This document shows, in pieces, positions 1 through 8,742 of a stretch of 64,000 bases of DNA. Position 1 is the stretch's first letter. Each line of letters begins with the position of its first letter. Origin of the DNA: an uncultured Pseudomonadota bacterium (lineage in GTDB: Bacteria; Pseudomonadota; Gammaproteobacteria; Steroidobacterales; Steroidobacteraceae); NCBI GenBank assembly GCA_903868595.1, contig CAIPVV010000021.1, positions 124,001 to 188,000 of the forward strand, read 5' to 3'. A model generated the notes under the pieces. That model worked only from the letters and a program-made list of their open reading frames with translations, made no database searches and was not told the DNA's origin. Both the position numbers and the translations under genes were made by a program.

Positions 1-696
1 TTCCGCGCGCAGCGACTCCATCATGCCGACCACCGCGAACTTGGCGGTCGTGTAGAGACTGGTTCGGCCGACCGGGAGCAGCCCGCTCATGGAGGAGGTC
101 GTGACCACGTGGCCGCCCTGCCCGTGCTCCAGCATGCGGGGCAGGAAGGTATGGATGCCGTTGAAGACGCCATTGAGGTTCACGCCCATGCCCCAGTCCC
201 AGTCCTTGTAGCTGGCGCGCGCGAGGCTGGTCTGGATGCCGACGCCGGCGTTGTTGCACAGCAGGTGCACCGGGCCGTACTTCTTGGTCACCTCATCGGC
301 GACCCGCGCCCAGGCGTCCCGGTCGGTGACGTCGAGCTTGACCGCGTGCACACCGGGGTTGGGATCGCGGAAGAACTGCAGGGCCTGTGGCAGCTGCTCG
401 TCCTGGATATAGGCGATGACCACGCTCATGCCGGCGGCGGAGAACGCCCGCGCCATGCCAAGCCCGATGCCGCTGGAGCCGCCGGTGATGAAGGCCAGCT
501 TCCCCGCGACGTCGCGCAGCGGGGCGGGCCGGCCGTCCGCCGCGGCCCGCGCGCGCGGCGCGGCGCCCAGCAACCCTGTTGCGCCGGCCAGCAGCGCCGC
601 ACCGCCCAGGAAACGCCGGCGGTCCTGGTCGTGGTCCGGCGTGGAGGGGGGAACGGCGGGGTACTGCTCTGACACGGGCGTCTCGCTGCTAAGCAT
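1..696 (-). CDS. Tat-exported short-chain dehydrogenase/reductase (3' end cut by window edge)
   Basis: The visible 232 residues start at ATG 696 and run off the left edge. A Tat-like signal comes first (DRRRFLGG near residue 23, then a hydrophobic A/L/G stretch ending around APRARA). A classical SDR Rossmann fold follows: ITGGSSGIG cofactor motif, NNAG, a catalytic Ser in TTSSMSG, and YTTAK (YxxxK). The family oxidises or reduces alcohols and ketones with NAD(P)H; the substrate is unknown. A cofactor-dependent enzyme with a Tat signal implies export of the folded protein. It is paralogous to the SDRs at 53824-54948 and 59478-60599, sharing the RRxxLGG leader and a KDWDWGMGVN-type block. The last third is outside the window. 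Confidence 0.85.
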   Translation of the reverse strand, partial: MLSSETPVSEQYPAVPPSTPDHDQDRRRFLGGAALLAGATGLLGAAPRARAAADGRPAPLRDVAGKLAFITGGSSGIGLGMARAFSAAGMSVVIAYIQDEQLPQALQFFRDPNPGVHAVKLDVTDRDAWARVADEVTKKYGPVHLLCNNAGVGIQTSLARASYKDWDWGMGVNLNGVFNGIHTFLPRMLEHGQGGHVVTTSSMSGLLPVGRTSLYTTAKFAVVGMMESLRAE

Positions 697-715
697 CAAG
701 GCGGGGACTGAAGCC

Positions 716-1534
716 TCAATTCTGCAGCAGATGCAGGAGCCGCGCATCCACGTCTGCGCCCGCCGGCGCCACCACTTTGAATTGCTCGCGCAGCACCTCG
801 CGCAGTTCCTGCACCGTGTCCAGTTGCCGCGTATGGGTTTGCCCGTCGGCGGCGTGGAAGCTGTAGCGCGCATCCAGCAGCGCATGCCTGCCGTCGGCCG
901 CGACGCGCGCCGCCCACAGCGTGTTCACGAACAGCGACGCCGGATGCGTCGCCAGGTACCAGTTGGCGAACTCGTAGTCGGCGGGCAGCTGCGGCTGCAG
1001 GTCAAAGCGGTACAGCACGCACCAACCCTGCGGCAGCAGCGACCACAGGCTGTAGCCATCGGAGGTGGCGCGCAGCACGAAGCGGCCGTGCGGCGTCTCC
1101 TGCTCCCGGTCCGCCACCAGCTCCAGCGGCGCCGTCAGCGTCAGCCCGCCGAAACCCACGTCGACCAGGTAGCGCCGCTCCCCCAGCTCCACCAGCAGCA
1201 GCATGTGGCTGCGGGGCGTGAGCGCCTCCGGCGACTGCTGCCATAGCACGCGGGCGGCCAGGCCCGTCACGGCGTAGCCCAGCTGCAGGAGCATCGCGCG
1301 CAGCAGCAGGTTGTGCTCGAAGCACCAGCCACCGCGCCCGCCGCCCACGAGCTTGCGCTGCAGTGCCCCCAGTTCCAGGGGCACCGCCTGCCCCAGCAGC
1401 GGCGAGAGGTTTTCAAACGCAATGGCCTGCGGATGCAAGCGGTGCAGCTGGCCGAGCGTTGCCCGCGTTGGCAACGCATCGCCCTGGTAGCCCAGGTGCG
1501 CCAGGTACGCGGCCAGATCAGGCAGCGCCGCCAT
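716..1534 (-). CDS. Arylamine N-acetyltransferase (NAT family)
   Basis: 272 residues, the usual NAT length. The enzyme transfers acetyl from acetyl-CoA to arylamines or hydrazines through a cysteine intermediate. The triad is readable: Cys71 in RGGWCFE, His110 in SHMLLLVE and Asp125 in VDVGFGG, with the family's AFENLSPLL block near residue 40. Cytoplasmic, with no signal peptide. It lies 14 bases downstream of the VIT transporter gene and 19 bases upstream of the Tat SDR on the same strand, so co-transcription is possible. The physiological substrate is not indicated by context. Confidence 0.9.
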   Translation of the reverse strand: MAALPDLAAYLAHLGYQGDALPTRATLGQLHRLHPQAIAFENLSPLLGQAVPLELGALQRKLVGGGRGGWCFEHNLLLRAMLLQLGYAVTGLAARVLWQQSPEALTPRSHMLLLVELGERRYLVDVGFGGLTLTAPLELVADREQETPHGRFVLRATSDGYSLWSLLPQGWCVLYRFDLQPQLPADYEFANWYLATHPASLFVNTLWAARVAADGRHALLDARYSFHAADGQTHTRQLDTVQELREVLREQFKVVAPAGADVDARLLHLLQN

Positions 1535-1548
1535 GGGGATCCGCCAGC

Positions 1549-2241
1549 CTAGACCCGCACGCCGAAGAGGTGCCCGGCGAGTCCGGTCGCCGCCATGGCG
1601 ATGAGGCCCCAGAAGCCCACGCGCAGCGCGCCGCGCAGCATCTGTGCGCCGCCCAGCCGTGCCGCCAGGGCTCCCAGCGCCAACAGCAACACCAGCGTGC
1701 TGGCGAAGATCACCTCCGTCACCCGCTCGGCCACCACGACGAGAGCCACGATCAGCGGCAGTACCGCACCCAGCGAGAAAGAAGCGGCGGAGGCGATCGC
1801 CGCGGTCAGCGGCTGGGCGCGCGTCAGGTCGGTAATGCCGAGCTCGTCGCGGGCGTGGGCCGCCAGCGCATCGTGGGCGGAGAGCTGCGTGGCCACCTGG
1901 TCCGCCAGCTCCGGGGTGAGCCCGCGGGAGATGTAGATGCCGGCCAGCTCGCGGTGTTCCGCTTCCGGCGAGAGGCTCAGCTCGCGGCGTTCGCGCGCCA
2001 GGTCCGCTGTCTCGCTGTCGGCCTGGGAGCTGACGGATACGTACTCGCCGGCAGCCATCGACAACGCGCCGCCCACCAGCCCGGCCAGGCCGGCCACCAG
2101 GATGCTGGCGCTATCGGCATGGGCCGCCGCGACGCCCACGATGAGGCTGCTCGTGGAAATCAGGCCATCGTTGGCGCCCAGTACCGCGGCCCGCAGCCAA
2201 GCCGTGCGGTCAACGCGGTGATGCTCACTGTGATGTTTCAT
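1549..2241 (-). CDS. VIT1/CCC1 family iron/manganese transporter
   Basis: 230 residues starting with a histidine-rich MKHHSEHHR. The first two helices carry the signature GANDGLIST and GALSMAAGEY, followed by a cytoplasmic acidic/helical stretch (residues about 65-140, several Glu likely forming the metal-binding domain) and three C-terminal hydrophobic segments. Family members move Fe2+ or Mn2+ out of the cytoplasm, usually as proton antiporters. ATG 2241 was preferred over upstream in-frame starts because the family begins just before the RTAWLRAAVLGANDG segment. It is followed after 14 bases by the NAT gene. Confidence 0.88.
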   Translation of the reverse strand: MKHHSEHHRVDRTAWLRAAVLGANDGLISTSSLIVGVAAAHADSASILVAGLAGLVGGALSMAAGEYVSVSSQADSETADLARERRELSLSPEAEHRELAGIYISRGLTPELADQVATQLSAHDALAAHARDELGITDLTRAQPLTAAIASAASFSLGAVLPLIVALVVVAERVTEVIFASTLVLLLALGALAARLGGAQMLRGALRVGFWGLIAMAATGLAGHLFGVRV

Positions 2242-2320
2242 GGACGTAAGGGTACCCAATCCGCGGCAGGCCAGGACAACTGCAGCGCGGCGCAACGGGA
2301 AATACCCCGGGGCCCCGCGC

Positions 2321-2719
2321 TCAGTCGTAGCGGTGGCTGCCGCGCAGGATGTAGCCGCCGGCATGCCGGCCGGAGGGGTCCTGGTGCGTCCAGTGCAGCA
2401 GCCCACCCTTGGGGTTCCAGAGGTACTCGCCCCGCAGGGTCAGCGGCTCGCCGGGCAGGAGGCCCGGTATCCGCGGCGCCAGGTCAATATTGTGGGCAAC
2501 CAGCAGGGTAACTCCGGCCTGCGTACGTATCAGGAAGCGTTGATGCCGCGATCCTTCGCGATCATCTGGCAACGTGCGCACAACCTGAGCCTCTACGACC
2601 ATCGTGACGTGGCTGCGGTGCGCCTGGAAGGCCTGGGCGGCCGGGTCCACCGGCTCGCGCGCCCACAGGCCCGCCGCTGGCAGCGCCAGCAACAGCCAGA
2701 GTGCCCAGCGGGACCTCAC
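2321..2719 (-). CDS. DUF3465 family secreted protein
   Basis: About 132 residues from GTG 2719, whose start overlaps the stop of the upstream gene (GTGA), suggesting translational coupling. A signal peptide (RWALWLLLALPAAGLWA) precedes the DUF3465 domain, recognisable by AHNIDLAPRIP, GEYLWNPKGG and LHWTHQDPSGRH. DUF3465 proteins are small periplasmic proteins of unknown function with a conserved WTH.DP motif that resembles a nuclease-like or OB-like fold; that fold is an inference. It probably works with its co-transcribed partner at 2716-3108. Confidence 0.75.
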   Translation of the reverse strand: MRSRWALWLLLALPAAGLWAREPVDPAAQAFQAHRSHVTMVVEAQVVRTLPDDREGSRHQRFLIRTQAGVTLLVAHNIDLAPRIPGLLPGEPLTLRGEYLWNPKGGLLHWTHQDPSGRHAGGYILRGSHRYD

Positions 2720-3108
2720 GTCTCGGCCCGCTTCCACGTGGCCTGGACCACGAATCGCTGGATCAGTTGACGCACCGCGTCGCTGTCGCAGCCCTCGGCC
2801 TGCACCAGCGCGTGGGTCTCCTCCTTGACGGCCCTGGAGCGCCTCGCCAGCTCCTGCGCGACCTCCTCGTTGCTCGCCGTCGGCGAACGACGGCTGATCT
2901 CGCGCGTCGCATAGGTCGAAACCCATTGAAAATTAGACAAAAAATGCACCGCAACATAATCCGTGGGGCTCGCGCAGCGACTGGCGGCAGCACCGGCGGA
3001 GACGAACTGGTCAAATAGCATCAGAATATCCGGCTCGCCCTCCTCCGCTGCCCACACGGGCGCGGCCAGCAGCAGGAGCAGGGCGGCAAAGGCGCGGCGA
3101 GAGGTCAT
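2716..3108 (-). CDS. Small secreted protein of unknown function
   Basis: 130 residues starting at ATG 3108 (MTSRRAFAALLLLLAAPVWA, a clear signal peptide). The mature part is mostly helical, with two cysteines (SRCASP and EGCDS) that could form one disulfide. No family recognised. It overlaps the DUF3465 gene by 4 bases, so the two are very likely one transcription unit. A longer in-frame extension to 3234 exists, but it would bury the signal peptide and was rejected. Confidence 0.6.
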   Translation of the reverse strand: MTSRRAFAALLLLLAAPVWAAEEGEPDILMLFDQFVSAGAAASRCASPTDYVAVHFLSNFQWVSTYATREISRRSPTASNEEVAQELARRSRAVKEETHALVQAEGCDSDAVRQLIQRFVVQATWKRAET

Positions 3109-3402
3109 GGCGTGGGGTTCCCGGGGTCGTCCTGAGAGCAACCATACCCTACTGGCGATAGCGGGGGACCCGGCCACCCCGAAGCCTCGCCAGAACGGGG
3201 GGGGGAACTTGCCCGCGCCAAATGGGGTCTTCAATAGAGGAACCTGGGAGTGCAGGTCATTGATTTTAAGTACGTCAGCCGGTGAGTACGGGACATTGGT
3301 TTAATGTTGAGATCCGGCACTGGTCCGCGGGTTTAGCGCGGGCATGGGCTGACAATAGCTATCGGGCATACGATCATTTCTTTCGGGGGCAGGGGCACAG
3401 TC
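3109..3402. other. Divergent intergenic region
   Basis: 294 bases separate the divergent DUF3465 pair (-) and the DUF1592 operon (+), so promoters for both must lie here. AT-richer stretches occur at 3257-3268 and 3296-3308, but I see no convincing -35/-10 pair with 16-18 base spacing. No small gene supported. Confidence 0.4.
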
Positions 3403-5907
3403 ATGTTCAAGGGTCGACGCATTTTGGCGAGTCTGTGCGGGGCAGCGTTGCTGACCGCCGCCGCCCTCCCACTGCGGGCCGATAACGCGAAGGACGCGGC
3501 GCCGGCACCCAGCGCTGTGGCCGGCTCGGCGGCCCGCGGTACCGCGGCGGCCAATGCCGCCCACTCCACGGGCACCGCCCCCTCCTGGGCCTTCCTCAAC
3601 GAATACTGCTCCAAGTGCCACAATGCCGAAGACTGGGCCGGCGGCGTCGCCTTCGACACGATGAGCGAGGGCGAAATCCCCCAGAACGCCGGTGTGATGG
3701 AGACAGTCATCCGCAAGCTGCGCGGGCAGATGATGCCGCCGGGCGGCAACCCGATTCCCGACAAGGCGGTCTCGCGCGCGTTCGTCTCCTGGATGGAAGG
3801 CAACCTGGATGCGGCGGCCCGGCTCAATCCGAATCCGGGCCGCGTCGGCCTGCATCGCCTGAACCGCAAGGAATACGCCAACGCCGTCCGCGACCTGCTG
3901 AACATCGAGATCGATCCGGCCAGCATCCTGCCGCGTGACGAGCCGCGCGAGGGCCTGGACAACATCGCCGTGGCGCTGCAAGTGACGCCCTCTTTCCTCG
4001 ACCAGTACATCTCCGCAGCGCGCACCGTGGTCCTGCAAGCGATGGGCAACAAGGACGCGCTGCCGGGCGGCACGACCTATCGCGCCAAGAACCCCAGCAC
4101 CCAGTTCTTCCACGAGAACGGCCTGCCGCTGGGCACGCGTGGCGGCATCGCGGCGGACCACAACTTCCCGGCCGACGGCGAGTACGTGATCAACATCGCC
4201 AACATGGCCGTGGCCCTGTGGGTCTACAACATGGAGTTCGAGAACACGCTAATCGTCACGCTGGACGGTGAGCAGATCTACGAAACGACGATCGGCGGCG
4301 AAGCGGACATGAAGGCGATCGACCAGAAGCAGGATCCTGCGGTCGATGCGATCAACAAGCGCCTGAAGAACATCCGCTTTAACGCCAAGGCCGGCCTGCA
4401 CAAACTGGTGGTGGCGTTCCGCCACCGCACCTTCGCCGAGTCCGAGGATCGCCTGCAGATGGCGATTCCGGGTGGCGGCCAGGACCGCGTGCTGCGCGTC
4501 TCCTCCTTCGAGGTCCGTGGTCCGTACAACCCAACGGGCGTGAGCCGCACGGCGAGCCGCGACTTCATCTTCAGCTGCTACCCGAAGGCGGCCTCCGAGG
4601 AGCAGGCCTGCGCCAGACAGATTATCTCGCGCACCGCGCACCGCGCTTTCCGCCGGCCCGTGACCGACGAGGACTTGGCCCCGCTGATGAAGTTCTACGA
4701 GGCCGGCCGCAGGAACTCGGACTTCGACGCCGGCGTGCGCCGCGCATTGACGGCCGTGCTGGCGCACCCGGACTTCCTCTACCGCGACGACCAACCGGCT
4801 TCCCCGGTCGCCCCGGGCACGATCTACGCGCTGGATGACCTGCAGATCGCCTCGCGCCTTTCCTTCTTCCTGTGGAGCAGTGTGCCGGACGAAGCGCTGC
4901 TGGCCGCAGCGGAGGCCGGCAAGCTGCACGACACGGCGGAGATCAACCGCCAGGTTAAGCGCATGCTGGCCGATCCCAAGGCCAAGTCGCTCGCGACCAA
5001 CTTCGGCTTCCAGTGGCTGAACCTCTCCAAGCTTGCCGAGCTGACCCCGGAACCGTCGGTGTTCCCGTACGGAAGCGGTGCCGGCGACCTGCGCGAGGAC
5101 TTCCAGACCGAACTCGCGCTGTGGATGGACAGCATCTTTCGTGGTGACCAGAGCGCGCTGGAACTGCTCGGCTCCCGCTACAGCTTCCTGAACGAGCGCT
5201 TGGCCCTGCAGTACGGCATCAACAACGTGCGTGGCGACCAGTTCCGCAAGGTGGAGCTGACCGACTCCCTGCGCTGGGGCTTGCTGGGCAAAGGGGGCGT
5301 ACTGGAGGCCAGCTCTTACCCCAACCGCACCTCGCCGGTGCTGCGCGGCAACTATGTGCTGGAGAGATTGATGGGTAGCCCGCCGCCGGTCCCGCCGCCA
5401 TCGGTCACCCCGCTGGGCGAAAACGAGGCTGGGAAGAAGGCCCACACCGTGCGCGAGCTGCTCGAAGGGCATCGCCAGAAACCGCAGTGCTACTCCTGCC
5501 ACGTGGCGATGGATCCGCTGGGCTTCGCGCTGGAAGGCTTCGATGCCACCGGCAAGCGCCGCGACATCGACCGCTACACCCGCACGGAGATCGACACCTT
5601 GGGCACCTTGCCGGACGGCACGGTCATCCGCGGACCGGATGATCTGCGCAAGGCGCTCATCGACAACCCCACACAGTTCGTGCAGAACGTGACAGAGCGG
5701 CTGTTCATGTACGGCCTGGGCCGCGTGATCGAGCCCTACGACATGCCGGTCGTGCGCGACATCGTGCGTCGCTCGGCGACCGACAACTATCGCTTCTCCA
5801 CGCTCATCACGAACATCGTCTCGAGCGACTCTTTCATGAAGGCGCGCATGCCTGCGGATACGCCGCCGGCCCAACCGCTGATCAAACAAGCTGCTGTGCA
5901 ACGGTAG
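3403..5907 (+). CDS. DUF1592-type (DUF1587/1595/1592/1588/1585) cytochrome-like exported protein
   Basis: 834 residues with a signal peptide (residues 1-27). A c-type heme motif CSKCH lies at residues 69-73 (planctomycete-cytochrome-like N domain). Then come DUF1587 (about 147-210, HRLNRKEYANAVRDLL), a beta-rich region (240-380), DUF1595 (about 403-465, RTAHRAFRRPV), DUF1592 (about 476-605), DUF1588 with CYSCHVAMDPLGF (a second CxxCH at 696-700) and DUF1585 at the C terminus. These modules occur together in large predicted periplasmic proteins of unknown function, mainly in Planctomycetes, Verrucomicrobia and myxobacteria. It is the first gene of a four-gene operon; the DUF1552 gene begins 7 bases after its stop. 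Confidence 0.88.
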   Translation: MFKGRRILASLCGAALLTAAALPLRADNAKDAAPAPSAVAGSAARGTAAANAAHSTGTAPSWAFLNEYCSKCHNAEDWAGGVAFDTMSEGEIPQNAGVMETVIRKLRGQMMPPGGNPIPDKAVSRAFVSWMEGNLDAAARLNPNPGRVGLHRLNRKEYANAVRDLLNIEIDPASILPRDEPREGLDNIAVALQVTPSFLDQYISAARTVVLQAMGNKDALPGGTTYRAKNPSTQFFHENGLPLGTRGGIAADHNFPADGEYVINIANMAVALWVYNMEFENTLIVTLDGEQIYETTIGGEADMKAIDQKQDPAVDAINKRLKNIRFNAKAGLHKLVVAFRHRTFAESEDRLQMAIPGGGQDRVLRVSSFEVRGPYNPTGVSRTASRDFIFSCYPKAASEEQACARQIISRTAHRAFRRPVTDEDLAPLMKFYEAGRRNSDFDAGVRRALTAVLAHPDFLYRDDQPASPVAPGTIYALDDLQIASRLSFFLWSSVPDEALLAAAEAGKLHDTAEINRQVKRMLADPKAKSLATNFGFQWLNLSKLAELTPEPSVFPYGSGAGDLREDFQTELALWMDSIFRGDQSALELLGSRYSFLNERLALQYGINNVRGDQFRKVELTDSLRWGLLGKGGVLEASSYPNRTSPVLRGNYVLERLMGSPPPVPPPSVTPLGENEAGKKAHTVRELLEGHRQKPQCYSCHVAMDPLGFALEGFDATGKRRDIDRYTRTEIDTLGTLPDGTVIRGPDDLRKALIDNPTQFVQNVTERLFMYGLGRVIEPYDMPVVRDIVRRSATDNYRFSTLITNIVSSDSFMKARMPADTPPAQPLIKQAAVQR

Positions 5908-5914
5908 GTAACTT

Positions 5915-7228
5915 ATGTTCGTCACCAAGAAACATCTCTCGCGCCGCACCGTGCTCCGGGGCCTGGGCGTCTCGGTCGCACTGCCGTTGCTGGACAGCAT
6001 GATCCCGGCGTCCACGGCGCTCGCGGAGACGGCTGCCAAGCCGACGCCCCGCATGGGCTTCGTGTACTTCCCGCACGGCGCCATCATGAAAGCCTGGTCG
6101 CCGCAGCAGACCGGCAGCGACTACACGGCCTCCCCGATCCTGAAGCCGCTGGACCAGTTCCGCTCGCACATGACCATCGTCAGCGGACTGCGCAACAAGG
6201 GCGGCGAGAGCTCCGACCCGCACGGCATCATGGCCGGCACCTGGCTCTCCTGCTTCGGCATCAAGGGCCGCGAGGGCGACAAGGGCGTGACCGCCGACCA
6301 GCTGGCTGCGCGCGCCTTCGGCAGGGACACGCCGATGCCGTCGATGGAGCTTACCGGCGAGGGTGGCAACGCCACCTGCGGGCAGGGCGCCACCGGCTGC
6401 GGCTTCGGCAGCACCACGGCGTTCCGCACCCCGACCCAGCCGCTGCCCATGGAGGACAACCCGCGCAAGGTGTTCTACCAGCTGTTCGGCCAGGGCGACA
6501 CGACCAAGGAGCGCCGCGAGATCCTGGATGAGACCGGAAGCCTGCTGGACTACGTGCGCGACGAAGGCTCGCGCCTGCAGCGTCGCATCGGCGCCGCCGA
6601 TCGCGCCCGCGTCAGCGATTACCTGGACTCCATCCGCGAAGTGGAGAGCCGCGTGCAGAAGCTCGCCCACAGCGAGAGCGCCAAGATGGACCTGCCGAAT
6701 GCGCCGCAGGGCGTGCCGGAGGACTTCGGCCAGCACCTGGACCTGCTCTTCGACATGATCGCCCTGTCCTGGCAGGCGAACATGACGCGCGTCTCCAGCC
6801 TGATGATGGCCAAGGAGGTGAGCATGCGCACCTATCCGAACCTGTCGATCACCGAGGCGTTCCATCCGCTCTCGCACCACCAGAACGACCCGGACAAGAT
6901 CGAGCGCCTCGTGCGCATCCAGAACTACCACACGCAAGTGTTCGCCAAGTTCATCAAGAAGCTCTCGAGCACGCCGGATGGCGACGGCACGATGCTGGAT
7001 CACTCCATCATCCTGTACGGCTCGAACATGAGTAACAGCGACCTGCACAACAACGACCCGCTGCCGAACGTCGTGATGGGCAAGGGCTACGGCCGCATCA
7101 AGGGTGGCCAGCACCTGAGGTACCCGCAGGACACGCCGCACGCCAATCTGCTGCTGACGCTGCTCAACCGCGCCGGCCTGCCGATTGAGTCGCTTGGCAA
7201 CAGCACCGGCACGTTCGCGGAGGTCTAA
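5915..7228 (+). CDS. DUF1552 domain protein with Tat signal
   Basis: 437 residues. The Tat signal is LSRRTVLRGLG followed by SVALPLLDSM, and the mature protein starts near residue 40. The DUF1552 hallmarks are visible: MGFVYFPHGA near the start, a DHSIILYGSNMSNSDLHNNDPLP block near residues 363-385 and a C-terminal HANLLLTLLNRAGLP. DUF1552 resembles the sulfatase/DUF1501 superfamily, but no catalytic role is established. It is nearly always encoded next to a DUF1592/1588 protein, as here. The stop overlaps the next ATG by one base (TAATG). Confidence 0.88.
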   Translation: MFVTKKHLSRRTVLRGLGVSVALPLLDSMIPASTALAETAAKPTPRMGFVYFPHGAIMKAWSPQQTGSDYTASPILKPLDQFRSHMTIVSGLRNKGGESSDPHGIMAGTWLSCFGIKGREGDKGVTADQLAARAFGRDTPMPSMELTGEGGNATCGQGATGCGFGSTTAFRTPTQPLPMEDNPRKVFYQLFGQGDTTKERREILDETGSLLDYVRDEGSRLQRRIGAADRARVSDYLDSIREVESRVQKLAHSESAKMDLPNAPQGVPEDFGQHLDLLFDMIALSWQANMTRVSSLMMAKEVSMRTYPNLSITEAFHPLSHHQNDPDKIERLVRIQNYHTQVFAKFIKKLSSTPDGDGTMLDHSIILYGSNMSNSDLHNNDPLPNVVMGKGYGRIKGGQHLRYPQDTPHANLLLTLLNRAGLPIESLGNSTGTFAEV

Positions 7229-8742
7229 TGCGTACCCGAGGGGCAATCAAACGCGGCGCCTCACGCGTCGCGTTGGGGATCGGCTTGGCGCTTTTCATGA
7301 CCCAGCCGTCGATTTCCGCCACGACCGCACAGCCCAGCGCCGCTGAGGTCAACGCCCGCGAGGCCGACGGCTCCACGCCGCTGCTGTGGGCTGCCTACCA
7401 AGGCGACGCGGCGCGCGCTGCCGAGCTCATCAAGGCCGGCGCGGACGTACAGGCGGGTAACCGCTACGGCGCCACGCCCATGAGCGAGGCCGCACGACGC
7501 GGCGACACCGAGATCCTCAGGCTGCTGCTCAAGGCAGGCGCGGATCCGGAATCCCCGAACGCCGAAGGCCAGACCTCGCTCATGGCGGTCGCCCGCACCG
7601 GCAACATCGAGGCCGCGCAGTTGCTCCTGCAGCACGGCGCCAGGATCGATGCACGGGAGAAGTGGGGCGGCCAGACGGCGCTCATCTGGGCCGCGGCGCA
7701 GAGCCAGCCGGCGATGGTGCACTTCCTGCTTTCCAAGCACGCAGACCCGAATGCCCGGGGCGTCGTGCGCGACTGGCAGCGGCGCGTCACTGCCGAGGGC
7801 CGGCCCAAGAACATGAACCGCGGCGGCTTCACGCCGCTGCTGTACGCGGCGCGTGAAGGCTGTGTGGACTGCGTGCGTGAGCTGCTCAAGGGCAAGGCCG
7901 ACATCAACCTGGTAGACCCTGACGAGACCACGCCGCTGGTACTGACCCTGATGAACGGCCACTGGGATACGGCACAGCTGCTGATCGAGTCCGGCGCCGA
8001 TGTGAATGCCTGGGACTTCTGGGGCCGCACGGCGCTGTTCAACGCCGTCGACATGACCACCCTGCCCGCCGGGGCGCACATCGAGCTGCCGTCGCTCGAT
8101 AAAGCCGTGGGCACGGACATCGTCAAGCTGCTGCTGGCCAAGGGCGCCAACCCCAACGCACAGCTCAAGCTGCGACCGCCCTACCGCCAGGGCGTGTTCG
8201 ACCGCGGCGCCGATGGCGCGCTGATCACCGGCGCCACGCCCCTGATGCGCGCCGCCGTGGCCGCCGACGTGGAGTCGATCACGCTGCTGCTGGCCAAGGG
8301 CGCGCTGGTGGACCTGCCCAACGAGGAAGGGGTCACGCCGTTCATCGCCGCCGTCTCGGCGGCCGGCACGCGCGGCAAGCTCAAGACCGAGGAGCAGGCC
8401 GTGGCGGCCTTGAAGCTGCTCAAGGATGCCGGCGCGAACGTGAACGCGAGTGACCACCGCAAGTACAGCGCGGCCCACGCCGCGGCGTTCCGCGGCTGGC
8501 ACAAGGTGCTCGCGTACCTGGCCGAGTGCCACGCAGACCTGGACGCCCAGGAAGCCGACAACCTCACGCCGCTGGACTACGCGATGGGCCGCAGCCGCGT
8601 GGGATTCCTGCAGAACAAGCCGCCGGTGCGCACCGATACCGCGGCGGTCCTGCGCCAGCTGGGTGCGAAGGTCGAAAATCCGAATACGCCGGCCTGGCCG
8701 GGTGTCGCCACTCCCAAGCTATCAGCGAACGTACCCGAATGA
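7228..8742 (+). CDS. Exported ankyrin-repeat protein
   Basis: 504 residues. A basic N terminus and a hydrophobic stretch (VALGIGLALFM) form a signal peptide. From residue 50 on there are about 8-9 ankyrin units, recognised by repeated GSTPLLWAA, GADVQAG, GQTSLMAVA and GFTPLLYAA patterns. Longer insertions around residues 180-200 (MNRGGF) and 270-330 interrupt the array. Ankyrin repeats mediate protein-protein contacts, so this is likely a periplasmic scaffold for the DUF1592/DUF1552/MBL products. The start overlaps the DUF1552 stop, and its own stop overlaps the MBL start (ATGA), indicating tight translational coupling. Confidence 0.88.
   Translation: MRTRGAIKRGASRVALGIGLALFMTQPSISATTAQPSAAEVNAREADGSTPLLWAAYQGDAARAAELIKAGADVQAGNRYGATPMSEAARRGDTEILRLLLKAGADPESPNAEGQTSLMAVARTGNIEAAQLLLQHGARIDAREKWGGQTALIWAAAQSQPAMVHFLLSKHADPNARGVVRDWQRRVTAEGRPKNMNRGGFTPLLYAAREGCVDCVRELLKGKADINLVDPDETTPLVLTLMNGHWDTAQLLIESGADVNAWDFWGRTALFNAVDMTTLPAGAHIELPSLDKAVGTDIVKLLLAKGANPNAQLKLRPPYRQGVFDRGADGALITGATPLMRAAVAADVESITLLLAKGALVDLPNEEGVTPFIAAVSAAGTRGKLKTEEQAVAALKLLKDAGANVNASDHRKYSAAHAAAFRGWHKVLAYLAECHADLDAQEADNLTPLDYAMGRSRVGFLQNKPPVRTDTAAVLRQLGAKVENPNTPAWPGVATPKLSANVPE

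Noticed and set aside
4249-6087. Long open frames on the minus strand opposite the DUF1592 gene
   Set aside because: They are GC-rich antisense shadows with no motif. The plus-strand gene has domains, heme motifs and a signal peptide.
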